A stretch of DNA of 64,000 bases. Origin: Sporosarcina sp. D27. GTDB taxonomy: Bacteria > Bacillota > Bacilli > Bacillales_A > Planococcaceae. Below are positions 45,205-55,080 of the stretch, piece by piece. A program made the position numbers and the translations under genes. Each line of letters starts with the position of its first letter. Position 1 is the stretch's first letter. The notes below the pieces were generated by a model. That model worked only from the letters and a program-made list of their open reading frames with translations. It did no database searches and was not told the DNA's origin. The stretch is taken from assembly GCF_000586555.1 (NCBI RefSeq), contig NZ_AZUC01000045.1:124001-188000 (forward strand), read 5' to 3'.

Positions 45205-46149
45205 TTGTTTGCATACATTTTTCGCCGGTTGCTCATTGCGATTCCTGTGTTATTCGGCATTTCCATTATTGCATTTTTCATGGTGAGGTTAGTTCCAGGT
45301 GATACAGTTACAGCGATGTTAGGAACAAATTACAATGAAGCGCAGGCGGAACTATTAAGACAAAAATATGGCTTAGATAAATCAGTAGTCATTCAATATG
45401 GACTGTGGATTTTAAGCGTCTTTAAAGGAGATCTTGGTATTTCTTCCTTTACCAATGAGCCTGTCATGGAAATTATAGTAGGTAGACTCCCTGTTACGCT
45501 AGAACTTACGATTATCAGTATCGTGTTTGCATTGATTATCGCAATTCCTTTGGGCACGGTAGCCGCTTTAAAAAGAAATACACCAGTCGATTACAGCGCA
45601 AGTTTCTTTGGGATGTTCGGAATTTCATTACCAAACTTTTGGCTAGGAACGTTGCTAATTCTTTTGTTCTCCCTTCACTTAAGCTGGTTGCCTTCTAGTG
45701 GATTTGTTCCGATTTCGGATGGATTATGGATGAATATCCAGACGATGTTAATGCCAGGAATTGCTTTAGGTACAGCAGTTGGTGCAGTTACGCTGAGGAT
45801 GACAAGGTCGTCTATGCTGGAAGTGTTAGGTGAAGAATACATGAAAATGGCAAAGGCCAAAGGTGTGAACAACTTTCGCTTAATCTGGAAGCATGGGTTA
45901 CGCAATGCACTTGTACCAGTTGTAACCGTATTGGGAATTCAAGCGGGCTATCTCCTAGGTGGTTCAATCATTATTGAACAAATCTTTTCATTGCCCGGGA
46001 TTGGACAGCTTGCACTACAGGCCATTTCGAATAGAGATTATAGTCTTTTACAAGGCTCCATATTGTTTATAGCAAGTGCATTTGTATTGATAAATTTGGC
46101 GGTGGATATTATCTATGCCATTATAAATCCTAAAATTAGGTACAGTTAG
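45205..46149 (+). CDS. DppB-type ABC permease
   Basis: A 314-residue permease of normal DppB/GsiC length. TM1 lies at about residues 8-28, followed by VRLVPGDTVTAMLG, the EAA loop GEEYMKMAKAKGVNNFRLIW (about 215-235), and the C-terminal LLQGSILFIASAFVLINL. I take TTG at 45205, since AGGAGGTGA lies 7 nt before it and the product then begins MFAYIFRRLL. The longer frame from 45160 would start inside the terminator. It is the partner of the downstream DppC-type permease. Confidence 0.93.
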   Translation: MFAYIFRRLLIAIPVLFGISIIAFFMVRLVPGDTVTAMLGTNYNEAQAELLRQKYGLDKSVVIQYGLWILSVFKGDLGISSFTNEPVMEIIVGRLPVTLELTIISIVFALIIAIPLGTVAALKRNTPVDYSASFFGMFGISLPNFWLGTLLILLFSLHLSWLPSSGFVPISDGLWMNIQTMLMPGIALGTAVGAVTLRMTRSSMLEVLGEEYMKMAKAKGVNNFRLIWKHGLRNALVPVVTVLGIQAGYLLGGSIIIEQIFSLPGIGQLALQAISNRDYSLLQGSILFIASAFVLINLAVDIIYAIINPKIRYS

Positions 46150-46169
46150 TTACAAGTGAGGGATTAGTT

Positions 46170-47006
46170 ATGAAAGAGACGTGGAAAAGGTTTAGACAAA
46201 ATCGGTTCGCATTTGTTGGCTTCTTGTTCATTTTTCTCGTCCTGGTTGTTGCGCTATTTGCTAAGTGGATTGTCCCTTATGATCCGTTCGCGATGGATTC
46301 TACAAGCTCTCTAGCTTCACCAAATGCACAGCATTGGTTCGGCACAGATCAATTTGGACGTGATATTTTTAGTAGAATTTTGTATGGTGCTCAAATTTCA
46401 TTGAAAGTAGGCATCATTGCGGTCGGGTTTTCATTATTCTTCGGTACAATCATTGGGATTGTTGCCGGCTATTTCGGAGGGAAAATTGATCAGGTACTTT
46501 CCCGTATAACGGATGTGCTATTTGCTTTTCCAGATATTCTACTAGCACTTGTTATCATGGCAATATTAGGACCGAGCTTGACGAACTTGATGATTGCAAT
46601 CGGGATCGTTTACACACCGATTTTTGCTCGAATTGCGCGAGGAGCTGTTTTGAATATTAGAGATTCCTTGTATATTGAAGCAGCTAAGTCGATGGGCGTC
46701 AGTTCTTTTCATATTATGAGACGTCACGTTCTTCCAAATTCTATTGCGCCGTTAATCGTACAGGTGACGCTTTCCTTCGCATTTGCCATATTGGCTGAGG
46801 CGGCTCTAAGTTTTCTTGGACTGGGTGTCTCGCCGGATACGCCCTCCTGGGGAATTATGTTGAGTGAAGCGAAAGACTGGATGGAGATTTCATGGTGGAC
46901 CGCCATTTTCCCTGGTATCGCTATTACCTTAGCGGTGCTAAGTTTTAATATTATGGGAGACGGACTGCGTGATGCGCTTGATCCGAGGCTGAAAAACGAA
47001 AGATAA
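46170..47006 (+). CDS. DppC-type ABC permease
   Basis: A 278-residue permease with the OppC N-terminal segment (FRQNRFAFVGFLFIFLVLVV), GTDQFGRDIFSRILYGAQIS (about 62-81), the EAA loop YIEAAKSMGVSSFHIMRRHV and the terminal GDGLRDALDPRL. The length is usual for the family, in contrast to the 498-residue form at 10833. It lies 20 nt after the DppB-type gene. Confidence 0.94.
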   Translation: MKETWKRFRQNRFAFVGFLFIFLVLVVALFAKWIVPYDPFAMDSTSSLASPNAQHWFGTDQFGRDIFSRILYGAQISLKVGIIAVGFSLFFGTIIGIVAGYFGGKIDQVLSRITDVLFAFPDILLALVIMAILGPSLTNLMIAIGIVYTPIFARIARGAVLNIRDSLYIEAAKSMGVSSFHIMRRHVLPNSIAPLIVQVTLSFAFAILAEAALSFLGLGVSPDTPSWGIMLSEAKDWMEISWWTAIFPGIAITLAVLSFNIMGDGLRDALDPRLKNER

Positions 47007-47026
47007 GAAGGAGGTGTCATACCACT

Positions 47027-48016
47027 ATGAATGAGCCGTTACTTGAAGTGAAATCGTTGAAAACATCTTTTCGTACGGATATGGGAACTGTAAAAGCTGT
47101 AGATGACATCTCTTTCACCATACATCGTGGTCAAATTCTCGGTATTGTAGGGGAATCTGGATCTGGAAAAAGCATCACTTCACAATCTATTTTAAGGTTA
47201 GTGGGACATAAGAAGAGCGAAAGCGTAACCGGAGAAATCTATTTTGAAGGGCAAGATTTGCTGAGTCTGAAGGAACGGCAAATGCAACGGATTAGGGGAA
47301 AAGACATTAGTTTAATCGCACAAGACCCCATGACCTCTCTCAATCCCGTGTACACTGTGGGCAATCAAATAGCTGAAGTTCCATTAATTCATGAACAAAT
47401 GTCGAAGACAAGTGCTTGGAAAAAAGCGATTGAGATGATTACAAGAGTCGGTATCCCTTCGTCAGAATTGAGAGCCAAGCAATACCCTCATCAATTCAGT
47501 GGAGGAATGAGACAGCGGGGCGTCATTGCAATGGCATTGGCTGGAAACCCAAAACTCTTAATAGCGGACGAACCCACAACAGCATTAGACGTAACAATAC
47601 AATCACAAATATTAGAACTTATTCGAGATTTACGGGACGAAACGGGTGCAGGTGTCATGCTAATTACGCATGATTTAGGTGTTGTTGCGGAAATCTGTGA
47701 TCATGTAGCCGTTATGTATGCGGGAAAAATTGTTGAGAAGGCCAGTGTAGCAGAGCTATTCTCAAATCCAAAACACCCATATACAAAAGGATTACTCGCA
47801 TCACTCCCCAAACTGGGGAATAAAGAGCGGTTAAAACCTATCCTTGGTCAACCACCAAACTTACACAATTTGTCTAGTGGCTGTGCATTCGCAGATCGTT
47901 GCCCGTTCGTAATGGAAAAATGTCGAGAAGTTCAACCACTATTACAGGCTGACAAAAAAGGACATCAAGCGGCATGTTACCTATATGAAGAGGAGGTAAG
48001 ACATGCAAACGACTAA
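47027..48016 (+). CDS. DppD-type ABC ATPase
   Basis: A 329-residue ATPase: Walker A GESGSGKS (about residues 40-47), SGGMRQRG signature, Walker B LLIADEPTTALD, switch His in ITHDLGVV, and the C-terminal oligopeptide-transporter domain with HPYTKGLLASLP and Cys-rich CAFADRCPF...C. It energises import with the DppF-type partner, whose gene it overlaps by 14 nt. RBS GGAGGTG. Confidence 0.94.
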   Translation: MNEPLLEVKSLKTSFRTDMGTVKAVDDISFTIHRGQILGIVGESGSGKSITSQSILRLVGHKKSESVTGEIYFEGQDLLSLKERQMQRIRGKDISLIAQDPMTSLNPVYTVGNQIAEVPLIHEQMSKTSAWKKAIEMITRVGIPSSELRAKQYPHQFSGGMRQRGVIAMALAGNPKLLIADEPTTALDVTIQSQILELIRDLRDETGAGVMLITHDLGVVAEICDHVAVMYAGKIVEKASVAELFSNPKHPYTKGLLASLPKLGNKERLKPILGQPPNLHNLSSGCAFADRCPFVMEKCREVQPLLQADKKGHQAACYLYEEEVRHAND

Positions 48017-48983
48017 ACAAGAACTTGTGCGAGTGGAAAATTTATCGAAACAATTTTCGATGGGAAGCTCCTTTTTGAGTAAAAAGAAGCAATCCATTCG
48101 TGCTGTAGAGGATCTTTCGTTTTCAATTTATAAAGGAGAAACACTTGGTATTGTAGGTGAATCTGGATGTGGGAAATCGACGACTGGTCGACTACTTTTA
48201 AGGCTGTTGGAAGCAACGTCTGGTTCAGTGCACTTCGAAGGAGAAGATATAACGAGTTTCTCCAAAGAACAGCTACGTGCAAAACGTAAAGACTTTCAAA
48301 TGATTTTTCAAGATCCATACGCTTCATTGAATCCAAGAATGACAGTGGAAGATCTAATCAGTGAACCCTTGGTTACATATAAGGTACCGAATAGAAAAGA
48401 AAGAGTTTTAGAACTGATTGATGCGGTGGGGATTTCAAAAGATTATTTAAATCGGTATCCCCACGAGTTTTCAGGCGGGCAGCGGCAACGTATCGGCATT
48501 GCACGTTCTCTAGCGCTGAATCCGAAGTTTATCATTGCAGATGAACCTGTTGCCGCCTTGGATGTTTCGATTCAAGCACAAATTATTAACTTGATGAAAG
48601 ATTTGCAAGATGAGTATGATTTAACCTACTTGTTTATCGCCCACGATTTAAGTGTTGTGGAGTATATTAGCGACCGAATTGCTGTTATGTATTTGGGAAA
48701 TATTGTTGAGTTAACAGTAAGTGAGAAGCTGTATATGAGGCCATTACATCCATACACACAAGCACTCATATCTGCAATACCAGTTCCAGATCCCTCATTA
48801 AAAAGGGAAAGTGTCAAATTGAGTGGAGAACTACCAAGTCCCATGAATCCTCCAACAGGGTGTAAATTTCACACACGTTGCCCTCTTGCAAAAGACATCT
48901 GTAAGCAAGTTGTCCCACAATTGAAAGAAGTTGAACCAGAACATTTCGTAGCATGTCACGTAGTAGAGGAGAATTTAGTATGA
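48003..48983 (+). CDS. DppF-type ABC ATPase
   Basis: A 326-residue ATPase with Walker A GESGCGKST (about residues 53-61), the DPYASLNPRMTV block, SGGQRQRIGIARSLA, IIADEPVAALD and the C-terminal HPYTQALISAIP plus Cys cluster CKFHTRCPLAKDIC. It forms the heterodimeric motor with the DppD-type subunit. It overlaps the DppD-type gene by 14 nt upstream and the DUF1028 gene by 4 nt downstream. Confidence 0.94.
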   Translation: MQTTKQELVRVENLSKQFSMGSSFLSKKKQSIRAVEDLSFSIYKGETLGIVGESGCGKSTTGRLLLRLLEATSGSVHFEGEDITSFSKEQLRAKRKDFQMIFQDPYASLNPRMTVEDLISEPLVTYKVPNRKERVLELIDAVGISKDYLNRYPHEFSGGQRQRIGIARSLALNPKFIIADEPVAALDVSIQAQIINLMKDLQDEYDLTYLFIAHDLSVVEYISDRIAVMYLGNIVELTVSEKLYMRPLHPYTQALISAIPVPDPSLKRESVKLSGELPSPMNPPTGCKFHTRCPLAKDICKQVVPQLKEVEPEHFVACHVVEENLV

Positions 48984-49639
48984 CGTATTCAATTATCGCA
49001 AGATGTCCTGAAACTGGGAATTTCGGCGCCGCCATTGCTTCTTGTTTCCCAGCTGTCGGAGCACATTCCCCTGCTATTAGAGCAAATGTTGGTATCATTG
49101 CTACACAAGGATGGGTGAATCCAGCTTTAGGTTTAAGAGGGATGCACTATTTAAAAGAGGGACAGACGGCAAACGAAACGTTAAATACATTGCTCCACAG
49201 TGATCCCGGCAGAGAGTTAAGACAGCTTGCGATTGTAGATAGATTCGGCAATAGTGCAGTCTATACTGGAATTGAAAATGATGAGGAAAAAGGACATATT
49301 ATAGGAAAACAATATGCCATACTAGGAAATTTGTTAGCTCATAAAGATATTCTTGAAGGCATGGAAGAAGCATTTTTAAAAACAGAAGGTAAATTAGAAG
49401 ACAAACTAATTGCATCGTTGAAAGTTGGAGACAGTTTAGGTGGGGATCGACGAGGGAAACAATCAGCCATTCTCAAAGTGGAAGCTGTTGAAGGGTATCC
49501 TTATGTAGACTTCCGAGTGGATGATGAAGATGAGCCAGTTTTAAAATTAGAAAGTATTTATAAGAAAAATAAACACGTCTTAATAGATCGATACGATGAA
49601 TGGATTGAGTCCATCGAGGTTGGGGTTCGACTAAAGTAA
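48980..49639 (+). CDS. DUF1028 protein (putative Ntn-hydrolase-like)
   Basis: This 219-residue protein starts MTYSIIARCPETGNFGAAIA and contains ATQGWVNPALGLRGMHYLKE and LLAHKDILEGMEEAF, the DUF1028 family. Pfam groups this family with Ntn hydrolases, and it often appears beside peptide transporters and amidohydrolases. The ATG overlaps the ATPase stop (ATGA). It may hydrolyse an amide in the imported substrate, acting with the divergent amidohydrolase; no activity is established. The longer frame from 48953 is not needed. Confidence 0.88.
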   Translation: MTYSIIARCPETGNFGAAIASCFPAVGAHSPAIRANVGIIATQGWVNPALGLRGMHYLKEGQTANETLNTLLHSDPGRELRQLAIVDRFGNSAVYTGIENDEEKGHIIGKQYAILGNLLAHKDILEGMEEAFLKTEGKLEDKLIASLKVGDSLGGDRRGKQSAILKVEAVEGYPYVDFRVDDEDEPVLKLESIYKKNKHVLIDRYDEWIESIEVGVRLK

Positions 49640-49663
49640 ATTCGTAAGAGCGGAGGATCCAAG

Positions 49664-51478
49664 ATGAACAAAACATACTCACTGATGACAGATAGTAGAT
49701 TATACAAAGTTCTATCCTCTGCCGTTTCGAAAATAATGGACGCTGTAGGTAATGAAGATTTTGAACAAAGTATCGTAAATGAGATTCTACATGTCATACC
49801 TCAACTTGACGTAGGATTTTTACTGATTTTCAACGACAAGACGCAAAAGCTTATTGTTAAGCACGCAGTTGGTTACGATAAGGAAAACTATCGTAAAACA
49901 CAACTCACTTCAGGTGAAGGCATTTCCGGTGAAGTATTTGGTACTGGAGAACCGATGTTTTTGACAACACAACAAGACATCACTCTCGCAATGCGTTCCA
50001 TGAGCCCTATAAATCTTTCACACTATTTGCATTCAACAACCAAAGCAGATTACCCACAACAAACAATCGCTATTCCTTTAAAAGATACAGAAGGTACACT
50101 AGGCGTGATCACTCTAAGTAGCCATGATAACAACAGTCACTATCCCTCGAATTTCATGGATATTCTCCATTCGTTCACACCTATGATTTCGTTAGCTTAT
50201 CGGCATCATGTATTGAAAAAGAAAGAAGTCGCTCTCGAAAAAGAGCTCTTACTAACAGCAAAGGCTTTAAGGAAAGAGCATGATCAGCAACAGAAAACAG
50301 CAGATTTATATAATGAACTGACAACATTAAGTAATCAAAATAAGGGCATTCAAACAATGATGTTGGCATTTCAACACTATATAACGGCTCCCATCTCCCT
50401 ATACGATGAGCTATTCAATCGTATAGCCGATGTGAACCAGGCTCCAACTTTACTTCCACCTGGATTCATTTCAACCAAAGAGGTACAGTATGTTATTTCC
50501 ATGAAGAAGTGGCAGGTTTATAACCAGACAGATGAAACATCGATAATTATTATCCCTATCGTCGGTTCTAATTCAGTTATCGGGTTTTTATTGACCTATA
50601 TTGAAAAAGAGAAATTTCATCATGTCGATCGGATGTTGCTGGAATATGGCTCTTCCTTAATATCATTAGAAATGATGAAGCAACAATCTATATTAGAAGC
50701 ACAGCGAGTCATCTACGGTGATTTATTTGAAAAAATAATTTTTGGTGCGTCTGACAGTCAATTAGATCAACAAGCGAAAAATTTGGGATTTCAACCTGAA
50801 GATTTTTATGTTGCTTTGATTTGCAGTGAAATAGAACATAATTCAAAAAAAGATAACCGGTTTGAAAGAGAAAAGTGGATGAGATGGATTGAGGAGGCAC
50901 TAAAACTTTATAAAATTAAGGGCATAGTCACTCAAAGAGGAGACCAAGTCATTGCCTTTCTGTCATTCCCTGAAGTAGAAGGAAAAATAAGCGCTCGAAA
51001 AGCTCTGACGAATTTTACCGAGTATCTGAACAAAGTAAATTTTCCTGTCTATATTGGATTGGGAAGAATGTATGAAAGTTTTCATGATATTCGAAAGTCA
51101 TATGGAGATGCAGAGAAAAGTTTACTACTACTGAAAAAAAGGAAAAATAGACGCGTACATAAGTTTTCCGATGGCGGCATCTATCGAATATTACTAGATT
51201 TCGACAACAAAGAACTAGAAACTTTTTTAGAGGATCATTTAGGAGCGTTACTTGACTACGAAAATAAAAAGAACGGAGATTTACTCGAAACGCTTATTGT
51301 ATATGTAGAGAATAACAGAAATTTGAAGAACACAATAGATGCGTTAACTATCCACCAAAACACTCTCTATTATCGAGTTAAGCGAATCGAAGAAATTCTT
51401 GATATTTCATTAGCCAATCCAGAGCAGTGGTTTGATATCCAGCTCGCATGTAAAATTTATGAGTATGTGTATTTATGA
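49664..51478 (+). CDS. GAF-PucR-type transcriptional regulator
   Basis: A 604-residue activator. The N-terminal GAF domain (about residues 20-180, with GEGISGEVFGTGEPM) is followed by a helical linker (about 183-225) and a PucR-like central region. The C-terminal PucR HTH is near 545-600 (DALTIHQNTLYYRVKRIEEI). PucR-type proteins regulate purine, amino-acid or dipeptide catabolic genes. It lies 24 nt after DUF1028, so it is probably co-transcribed and controls the transporter/amidohydrolase cluster. A hairpin terminator follows. Confidence 0.88.
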   Translation: MNKTYSLMTDSRLYKVLSSAVSKIMDAVGNEDFEQSIVNEILHVIPQLDVGFLLIFNDKTQKLIVKHAVGYDKENYRKTQLTSGEGISGEVFGTGEPMFLTTQQDITLAMRSMSPINLSHYLHSTTKADYPQQTIAIPLKDTEGTLGVITLSSHDNNSHYPSNFMDILHSFTPMISLAYRHHVLKKKEVALEKELLLTAKALRKEHDQQQKTADLYNELTTLSNQNKGIQTMMLAFQHYITAPISLYDELFNRIADVNQAPTLLPPGFISTKEVQYVISMKKWQVYNQTDETSIIIIPIVGSNSVIGFLLTYIEKEKFHHVDRMLLEYGSSLISLEMMKQQSILEAQRVIYGDLFEKIIFGASDSQLDQQAKNLGFQPEDFYVALICSEIEHNSKKDNRFEREKWMRWIEEALKLYKIKGIVTQRGDQVIAFLSFPEVEGKISARKALTNFTEYLNKVNFPVYIGLGRMYESFHDIRKSYGDAEKSLLLLKKRKNRRVHKFSDGGIYRILLDFDNKELETFLEDHLGALLDYENKKNGDLLETLIVYVENNRNLKNTIDALTIHQNTLYYRVKRIEEILDISLANPEQWFDIQLACKIYEYVYL

Positions 51479-51552
51479 GTTCCTGTTTTTGTTGAATAAC
51501 TTTTATTTTATAGAATGCTTTGCTAGTTACCAGTATTGATTTTTAAAAATAG

Positions 51553-51590
51553 GTGGCAGAGGTGACGCTTGCTGTAACCAACTGCCACTT
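51553..51590 (+). terminator. Terminator of the PucR-type gene
   Basis: GTGGCAG/CTGCCAC outer stem with an inner GGTGAC/GTAACC stem, followed by TTTG. Confidence 0.75.
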
Positions 51591-51620
51591 TGTTACGATG
51601 TATACTATTTAATGGGCTTG

Positions 51621-51650
51621 CCCGCATTATTTGTGGTACGGTTCTCCGTA
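51621..51650 (-). repeat. rlmH-3'-end (SCC att-like) repeat, copy E
   Basis: The minus strand reads GGAGAACCGTACCACAAA then TAATGCGGGC, which decodes as GEPYHK-stop like the end of RlmH. The TGCGG after the stop also matches staphylococcal SCC att sites as I recall them. It lies just beyond the PucR-type terminator. Confidence 0.65.
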
Positions 51651-51717
51651 ACTAGTCTAAGTACGGTACTATTTTAATATTTGCGCTACATTCTAACTTG
51701 TAATCGGCAATGCCTAT

Positions 51718-53493
51718 TTAAATTTCCCTAGTTTCTTCTCTTAGCCATACTCTCTCTTCTTCATTTAAATAAGGAGCTAGCTTTCTGTATACCTCTTGGT
51801 GATAACTGTTTAACCATTGCTTTTCATTCTCTGTTAACATATCTTTATTGATACCGGCTAGATCAATAGGGCAATACGTGATTTCTTCAAACCTCATAAA
51901 TTGACCAAACTCCGTTTTCTCGTCTTCAACTACTACCATCATATTTTCAATTCTAATCCCATGTTTGCCTTCAAGGTATATTCCCGGTTCATTCGTAATA
52001 ATCATGCCTTTTTCTAAAATTACATGATTACTATTCCTAATGCTCTGTGGTCCTTCATGAACATTCAAGAAAAATCCTACCCCATGTCCTGTCCCACATT
52101 TATAATCCAAACCATGCTGCCAAATTGGTTGTCTTGCTAAAACATCTAAATTAGAGCCTGTTGTTCCGTATAAATATTTTACTGCGCTTAATGCAATAAA
52201 TCCTTTTAACACCAAAGTATAATCTCTTTTTTGTTCATCAGTAAGTTGTCCTAAAACAATTGTTCTTGTAATATCTGTTGTTCCATCATAATACTGTCCA
52301 CCAGAATCAATTAAAAATAGGCCTTCATTTTTAAGAGTAAATTGCGTTTCTTTATTAGCTTTATAATGCATCATCGCAGCATGTTCTTTATAACCTGCTA
52401 TCGTATCAAAGCTAGGTCCAACAAATCCTTCCTGCTCTCTTCTGAAATCTTCTAATCTTTCTTCCGCCGTAATCTCTGTAATTTCCTCCTTGTCTACAGA
52501 ATCTTTTAGCCATTTGATAAATTTCACCACGGCTAAACCGTCTTTTATTTCACACCATTTTAAATTTTTTATCTCCACTTCATTTTTAATAGCTTTTAAA
52601 TCAGTTGTGATGTCAGAACTCTCCATTTTCGTCGCATTACTGTTTATGGCATTATATAATCTGATATTTGTCTTATTCGGATCGTAAATAACGGCAGCTT
52701 CGTCTGCTAGTTTTTCTAGGAATGTTTGAATTTCATCATACGCTTTTAACTGAATACCCTCAGTCTCTAGCTCTAATTTCACCGCAGAAGGAACCTTGCA
52801 TGAATCAATAAATAAGTAACATTGATGTTCTGCTACGATTACATTCGCTATTGCAACTGGATTGTTAGGCACATCAGCCCCTCTAATATTCAACAGCCAT
52901 GCAATATCATCAAGGGAAGTTACGATATAGAAATTGGCTCCTTTATTTTTCATTTCTTCTCTTACTTCATTTAATTTTTCTACGCGCGATTTGCCTGCAT
53001 ATTTTACTTCATGAGTAAAAATCGGTCCTTTAGGAATCTCCGGTCTATCTTCCCACAGGTCATTAATTAAATCTTGATTCATTTTTAATAAGATACTCTT
53101 TGCTTGTATATCCTGCTCCATCCTTTTAACCAAGCTAGTTGAGAAAACATTGCCATCAAAACCAATCGTACTTCCTTCTTTAAGAACATCCGCTAGCCAT
53201 TCTGAATAAAACGGGACCCCTGGATCTGCCATTCTGAATAATCTGATTCCTGAGTTTTCAAGCTGCTTTTCCGCTTGAATATAATATCTGCCATCTGTCC
53301 ATAACCCAGCATCCTTTAATGTAATCACGACAGTACCAGCAGATCCAGTAAATCCTGATATCCATTCTCTACCTTTCCAATGCTCTGCTACATATTCACT
53401 CTGATGTGCATCAAAACTTGGAATTATATAAGCATCCATTTGATTTTCTTTCATTAGCTGTCTTAACTTTTCAACCCTATCTCTGATATTCAT
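51718..53493 (-). CDS. Aminopeptidase P (Xaa-Pro, M24B family)
   Basis: This 591-residue enzyme is of the long AMPP form: two creatinase-like N-terminal domains, then an M24 metallopeptidase domain. Metal ligands appear in LIDSGGQYYDGTTDITR (two Asp), GHGVGFFLNVHEGP (His), and the Glu residues of NEPGIYLEGKHGIRIEN. It removes an N-terminal residue preceding proline from peptides in the cytoplasm. The ATG at 53491-53493 has TGGAGG 8 nt upstream; the longer frame to 53601 adds an unlikely leader. It lies in the AT-rich att-bounded region. Confidence 0.92.
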   Translation of the reverse strand: MNIRDRVEKLRQLMKENQMDAYIIPSFDAHQSEYVAEHWKGREWISGFTGSAGTVVITLKDAGLWTDGRYYIQAEKQLENSGIRLFRMADPGVPFYSEWLADVLKEGSTIGFDGNVFSTSLVKRMEQDIQAKSILLKMNQDLINDLWEDRPEIPKGPIFTHEVKYAGKSRVEKLNEVREEMKNKGANFYIVTSLDDIAWLLNIRGADVPNNPVAIANVIVAEHQCYLFIDSCKVPSAVKLELETEGIQLKAYDEIQTFLEKLADEAAVIYDPNKTNIRLYNAINSNATKMESSDITTDLKAIKNEVEIKNLKWCEIKDGLAVVKFIKWLKDSVDKEEITEITAEERLEDFRREQEGFVGPSFDTIAGYKEHAAMMHYKANKETQFTLKNEGLFLIDSGGQYYDGTTDITRTIVLGQLTDEQKRDYTLVLKGFIALSAVKYLYGTTGSNLDVLARQPIWQHGLDYKCGTGHGVGFFLNVHEGPQSIRNSNHVILEKGMIITNEPGIYLEGKHGIRIENMMVVVEDEKTEFGQFMRFEEITYCPIDLAGINKDMLTENEKQWLNSYHQEVYRKLAPYLNEEERVWLREETREI

Positions 53494-53814
53494 TACTAAT
53501 ACCTCCATTTTCATTAAACTAAATTCATTAATTTCACTGTCATATAGCCATGCAGTTAGTACTATACTAATTATTCCGCCAGCATTGCAAAGTATAGACA
53601 CATATTCATTTTACCTGAATATATGTCTAGCTGATGATTAAAAATGTAAACACTTGCTCAAAATCATAAGAATAATCGAGGTTTCATTACTCTTTAAAGA
53701 AAAACATTGCCACATCCCATCATTTCACTAAGTAAACGATACCTTTTGCAACATAGAGTTCAAAATTGTGTATTGAACAGGAACCTAATTTTTGGAATCA
53801 ATTACCGTCTATAC
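53494..53814. other. AT-rich spacer within the accessory region
   Basis: It lies between the aminopeptidase gene start and the terminator of the C39-like gene. I see no ORF or repeat here beyond possible promoter sequence. Confidence 0.35.
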
Positions 53815-53849
53815 AAAAAGACAGACATAAAAAATTATTATGTCTGCCT
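53815..53849 (-). terminator. Terminator of the C39-like lipoprotein gene
   Basis: GACAGACATAA pairs with TTATGTCTGCC (one G-T) and on the minus strand runs into U5. Confidence 0.85.
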
Positions 53850-53863
53850 CATATAATATTATT

Positions 53864-54841
53864 TTATTTATTAAAATCTACAACGATAAACGGTTGTAAT
53901 TGGAATGGTTTAGGTGCGATATTTCGGTCATTCCATTGCGCGAACCAGCGCTCTAATGGATAGAAGAAATATCCATCTTGCCAATGATCTGATGTATCAT
54001 ATGGGTCAGCAAAAATTAGCATATCATCACCGATACCCGTTGTACCGTTGTTATCATAGCCAATAATTGATTGCCAATGACCATCCCAGTCCGTCCACTC
54101 AACCATGATTGGACGATTATTTTCTAAATGATCTGTTAACCATTTTATGAAATAGCTGTCTTTGGCATCTGTTACCCAAGCCTCTGTTGTCTCACTATTT
54201 TCAGAAGCATACAAGCTATTCCAAGAGAATGTTGCTGGTAGGTTCCCTACGTTATTACCTGTTGCCCCAGAATTATCCTGGATTAAATCCGCATCTGTGT
54301 AATCTGCACGGTAACTTGTTTCTACTACTTCAAAACCTTCAATACTTGTGAAAAAGTTATATAGTTGAGAAACATCTGCACCATATTCATGAAAGTTATT
54401 CGCAGATCCAGGTAATGCACCTTCTACATCTAGATCAGTCATTGCTTTCATTTGAATAGCAATATCCATTTCTGTCATTTTATCGTAACCGAAATGATTC
54501 GCCACCATCAATGCTGTCGTTGGGCCACAAGACCATTCCGTTGTTTGCTGCATCGTTTGGTAGTTTTCGATAATTGTTAAATTGTCATCTGATTTTAAAT
54601 TATAAAAATCAGGTGCTTTATAGTAGCGAGATTCTGTATTATCTCCAGCATTTGCGTATGCATCTGCACCGCCTGCCTCATCATAATCGTCACCTTTAAT
54701 CGGGGTTGGTTTAACTGCCACAGTAGTTTCCGCTGATGTGTTTGTATCTAGTAAAGCCTCCGCATTATCTTTCGTTCCTTCACCTGAGCATGCCCCCAGT
54801 AACATTGCAGATGCTAAAACTGCTGTAAGAATTCTTTTCAT
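53864..54841 (-). CDS. C39-like cysteine peptidase lipoprotein
   Basis: A 325-residue exported lipoprotein (signal with MLLGAC, Cys18), then a Thr/Asp-rich linker to about residue 75. A papain-like C39-family domain follows: catalytic Cys in TTEWSCGPTTALMVANHFG, His in DWDGHWQSIIGYD and Asp/Asn in IFADPYD. C39-like enzymes cleave peptides at double-Gly sites, or act as general cell-surface proteases. No bacteriocin or ABC exporter gene is adjacent, so the substrate is unknown. It has its own terminator and lies between att-like repeats D and E. Confidence 0.85.
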   Translation of the reverse strand: MKRILTAVLASAMLLGACSGEGTKDNAEALLDTNTSAETTVAVKPTPIKGDDYDEAGGADAYANAGDNTESRYYKAPDFYNLKSDDNLTIIENYQTMQQTTEWSCGPTTALMVANHFGYDKMTEMDIAIQMKAMTDLDVEGALPGSANNFHEYGADVSQLYNFFTSIEGFEVVETSYRADYTDADLIQDNSGATGNNVGNLPATFSWNSLYASENSETTEAWVTDAKDSYFIKWLTDHLENNRPIMVEWTDWDGHWQSIIGYDNNGTTGIGDDMLIFADPYDTSDHWQDGYFFYPLERWFAQWNDRNIAPKPFQLQPFIVVDFNK

Positions 54842-55029
54842 CTATCACTCCACCTTTTCTTTTTGTTCTATGCTTTTTTGCACTGGAATTTATTATAACT
54901 AAAATGATAAATTTGACAATATATTTTTTTGCGCTTAACAATATTCGTAACAGGGTGAAATTTCAGTTAAAAAAGTAGACAATTGAACAATCCCCGAAAA
55001 TGAAAGATATGAAAATCAAATATAAACTT

Positions 55030-55074
55030 AAAACCACCTAAACGCTGTAATTCCAACGTTTTAGGTGGTTTTTT
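55030..55074. terminator. rlmH-type terminator copy
   Basis: AAACCACCTAAA pairs with TTTTAGGTGGTTT. Sequence and position relative to repeat D parallel the rlmH terminator at 60936-60980, sharing CAACGTTTTAG and TTTTCATAAACTG. Confidence 0.8.
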
Positions 55075-55080
55075 CATAAA

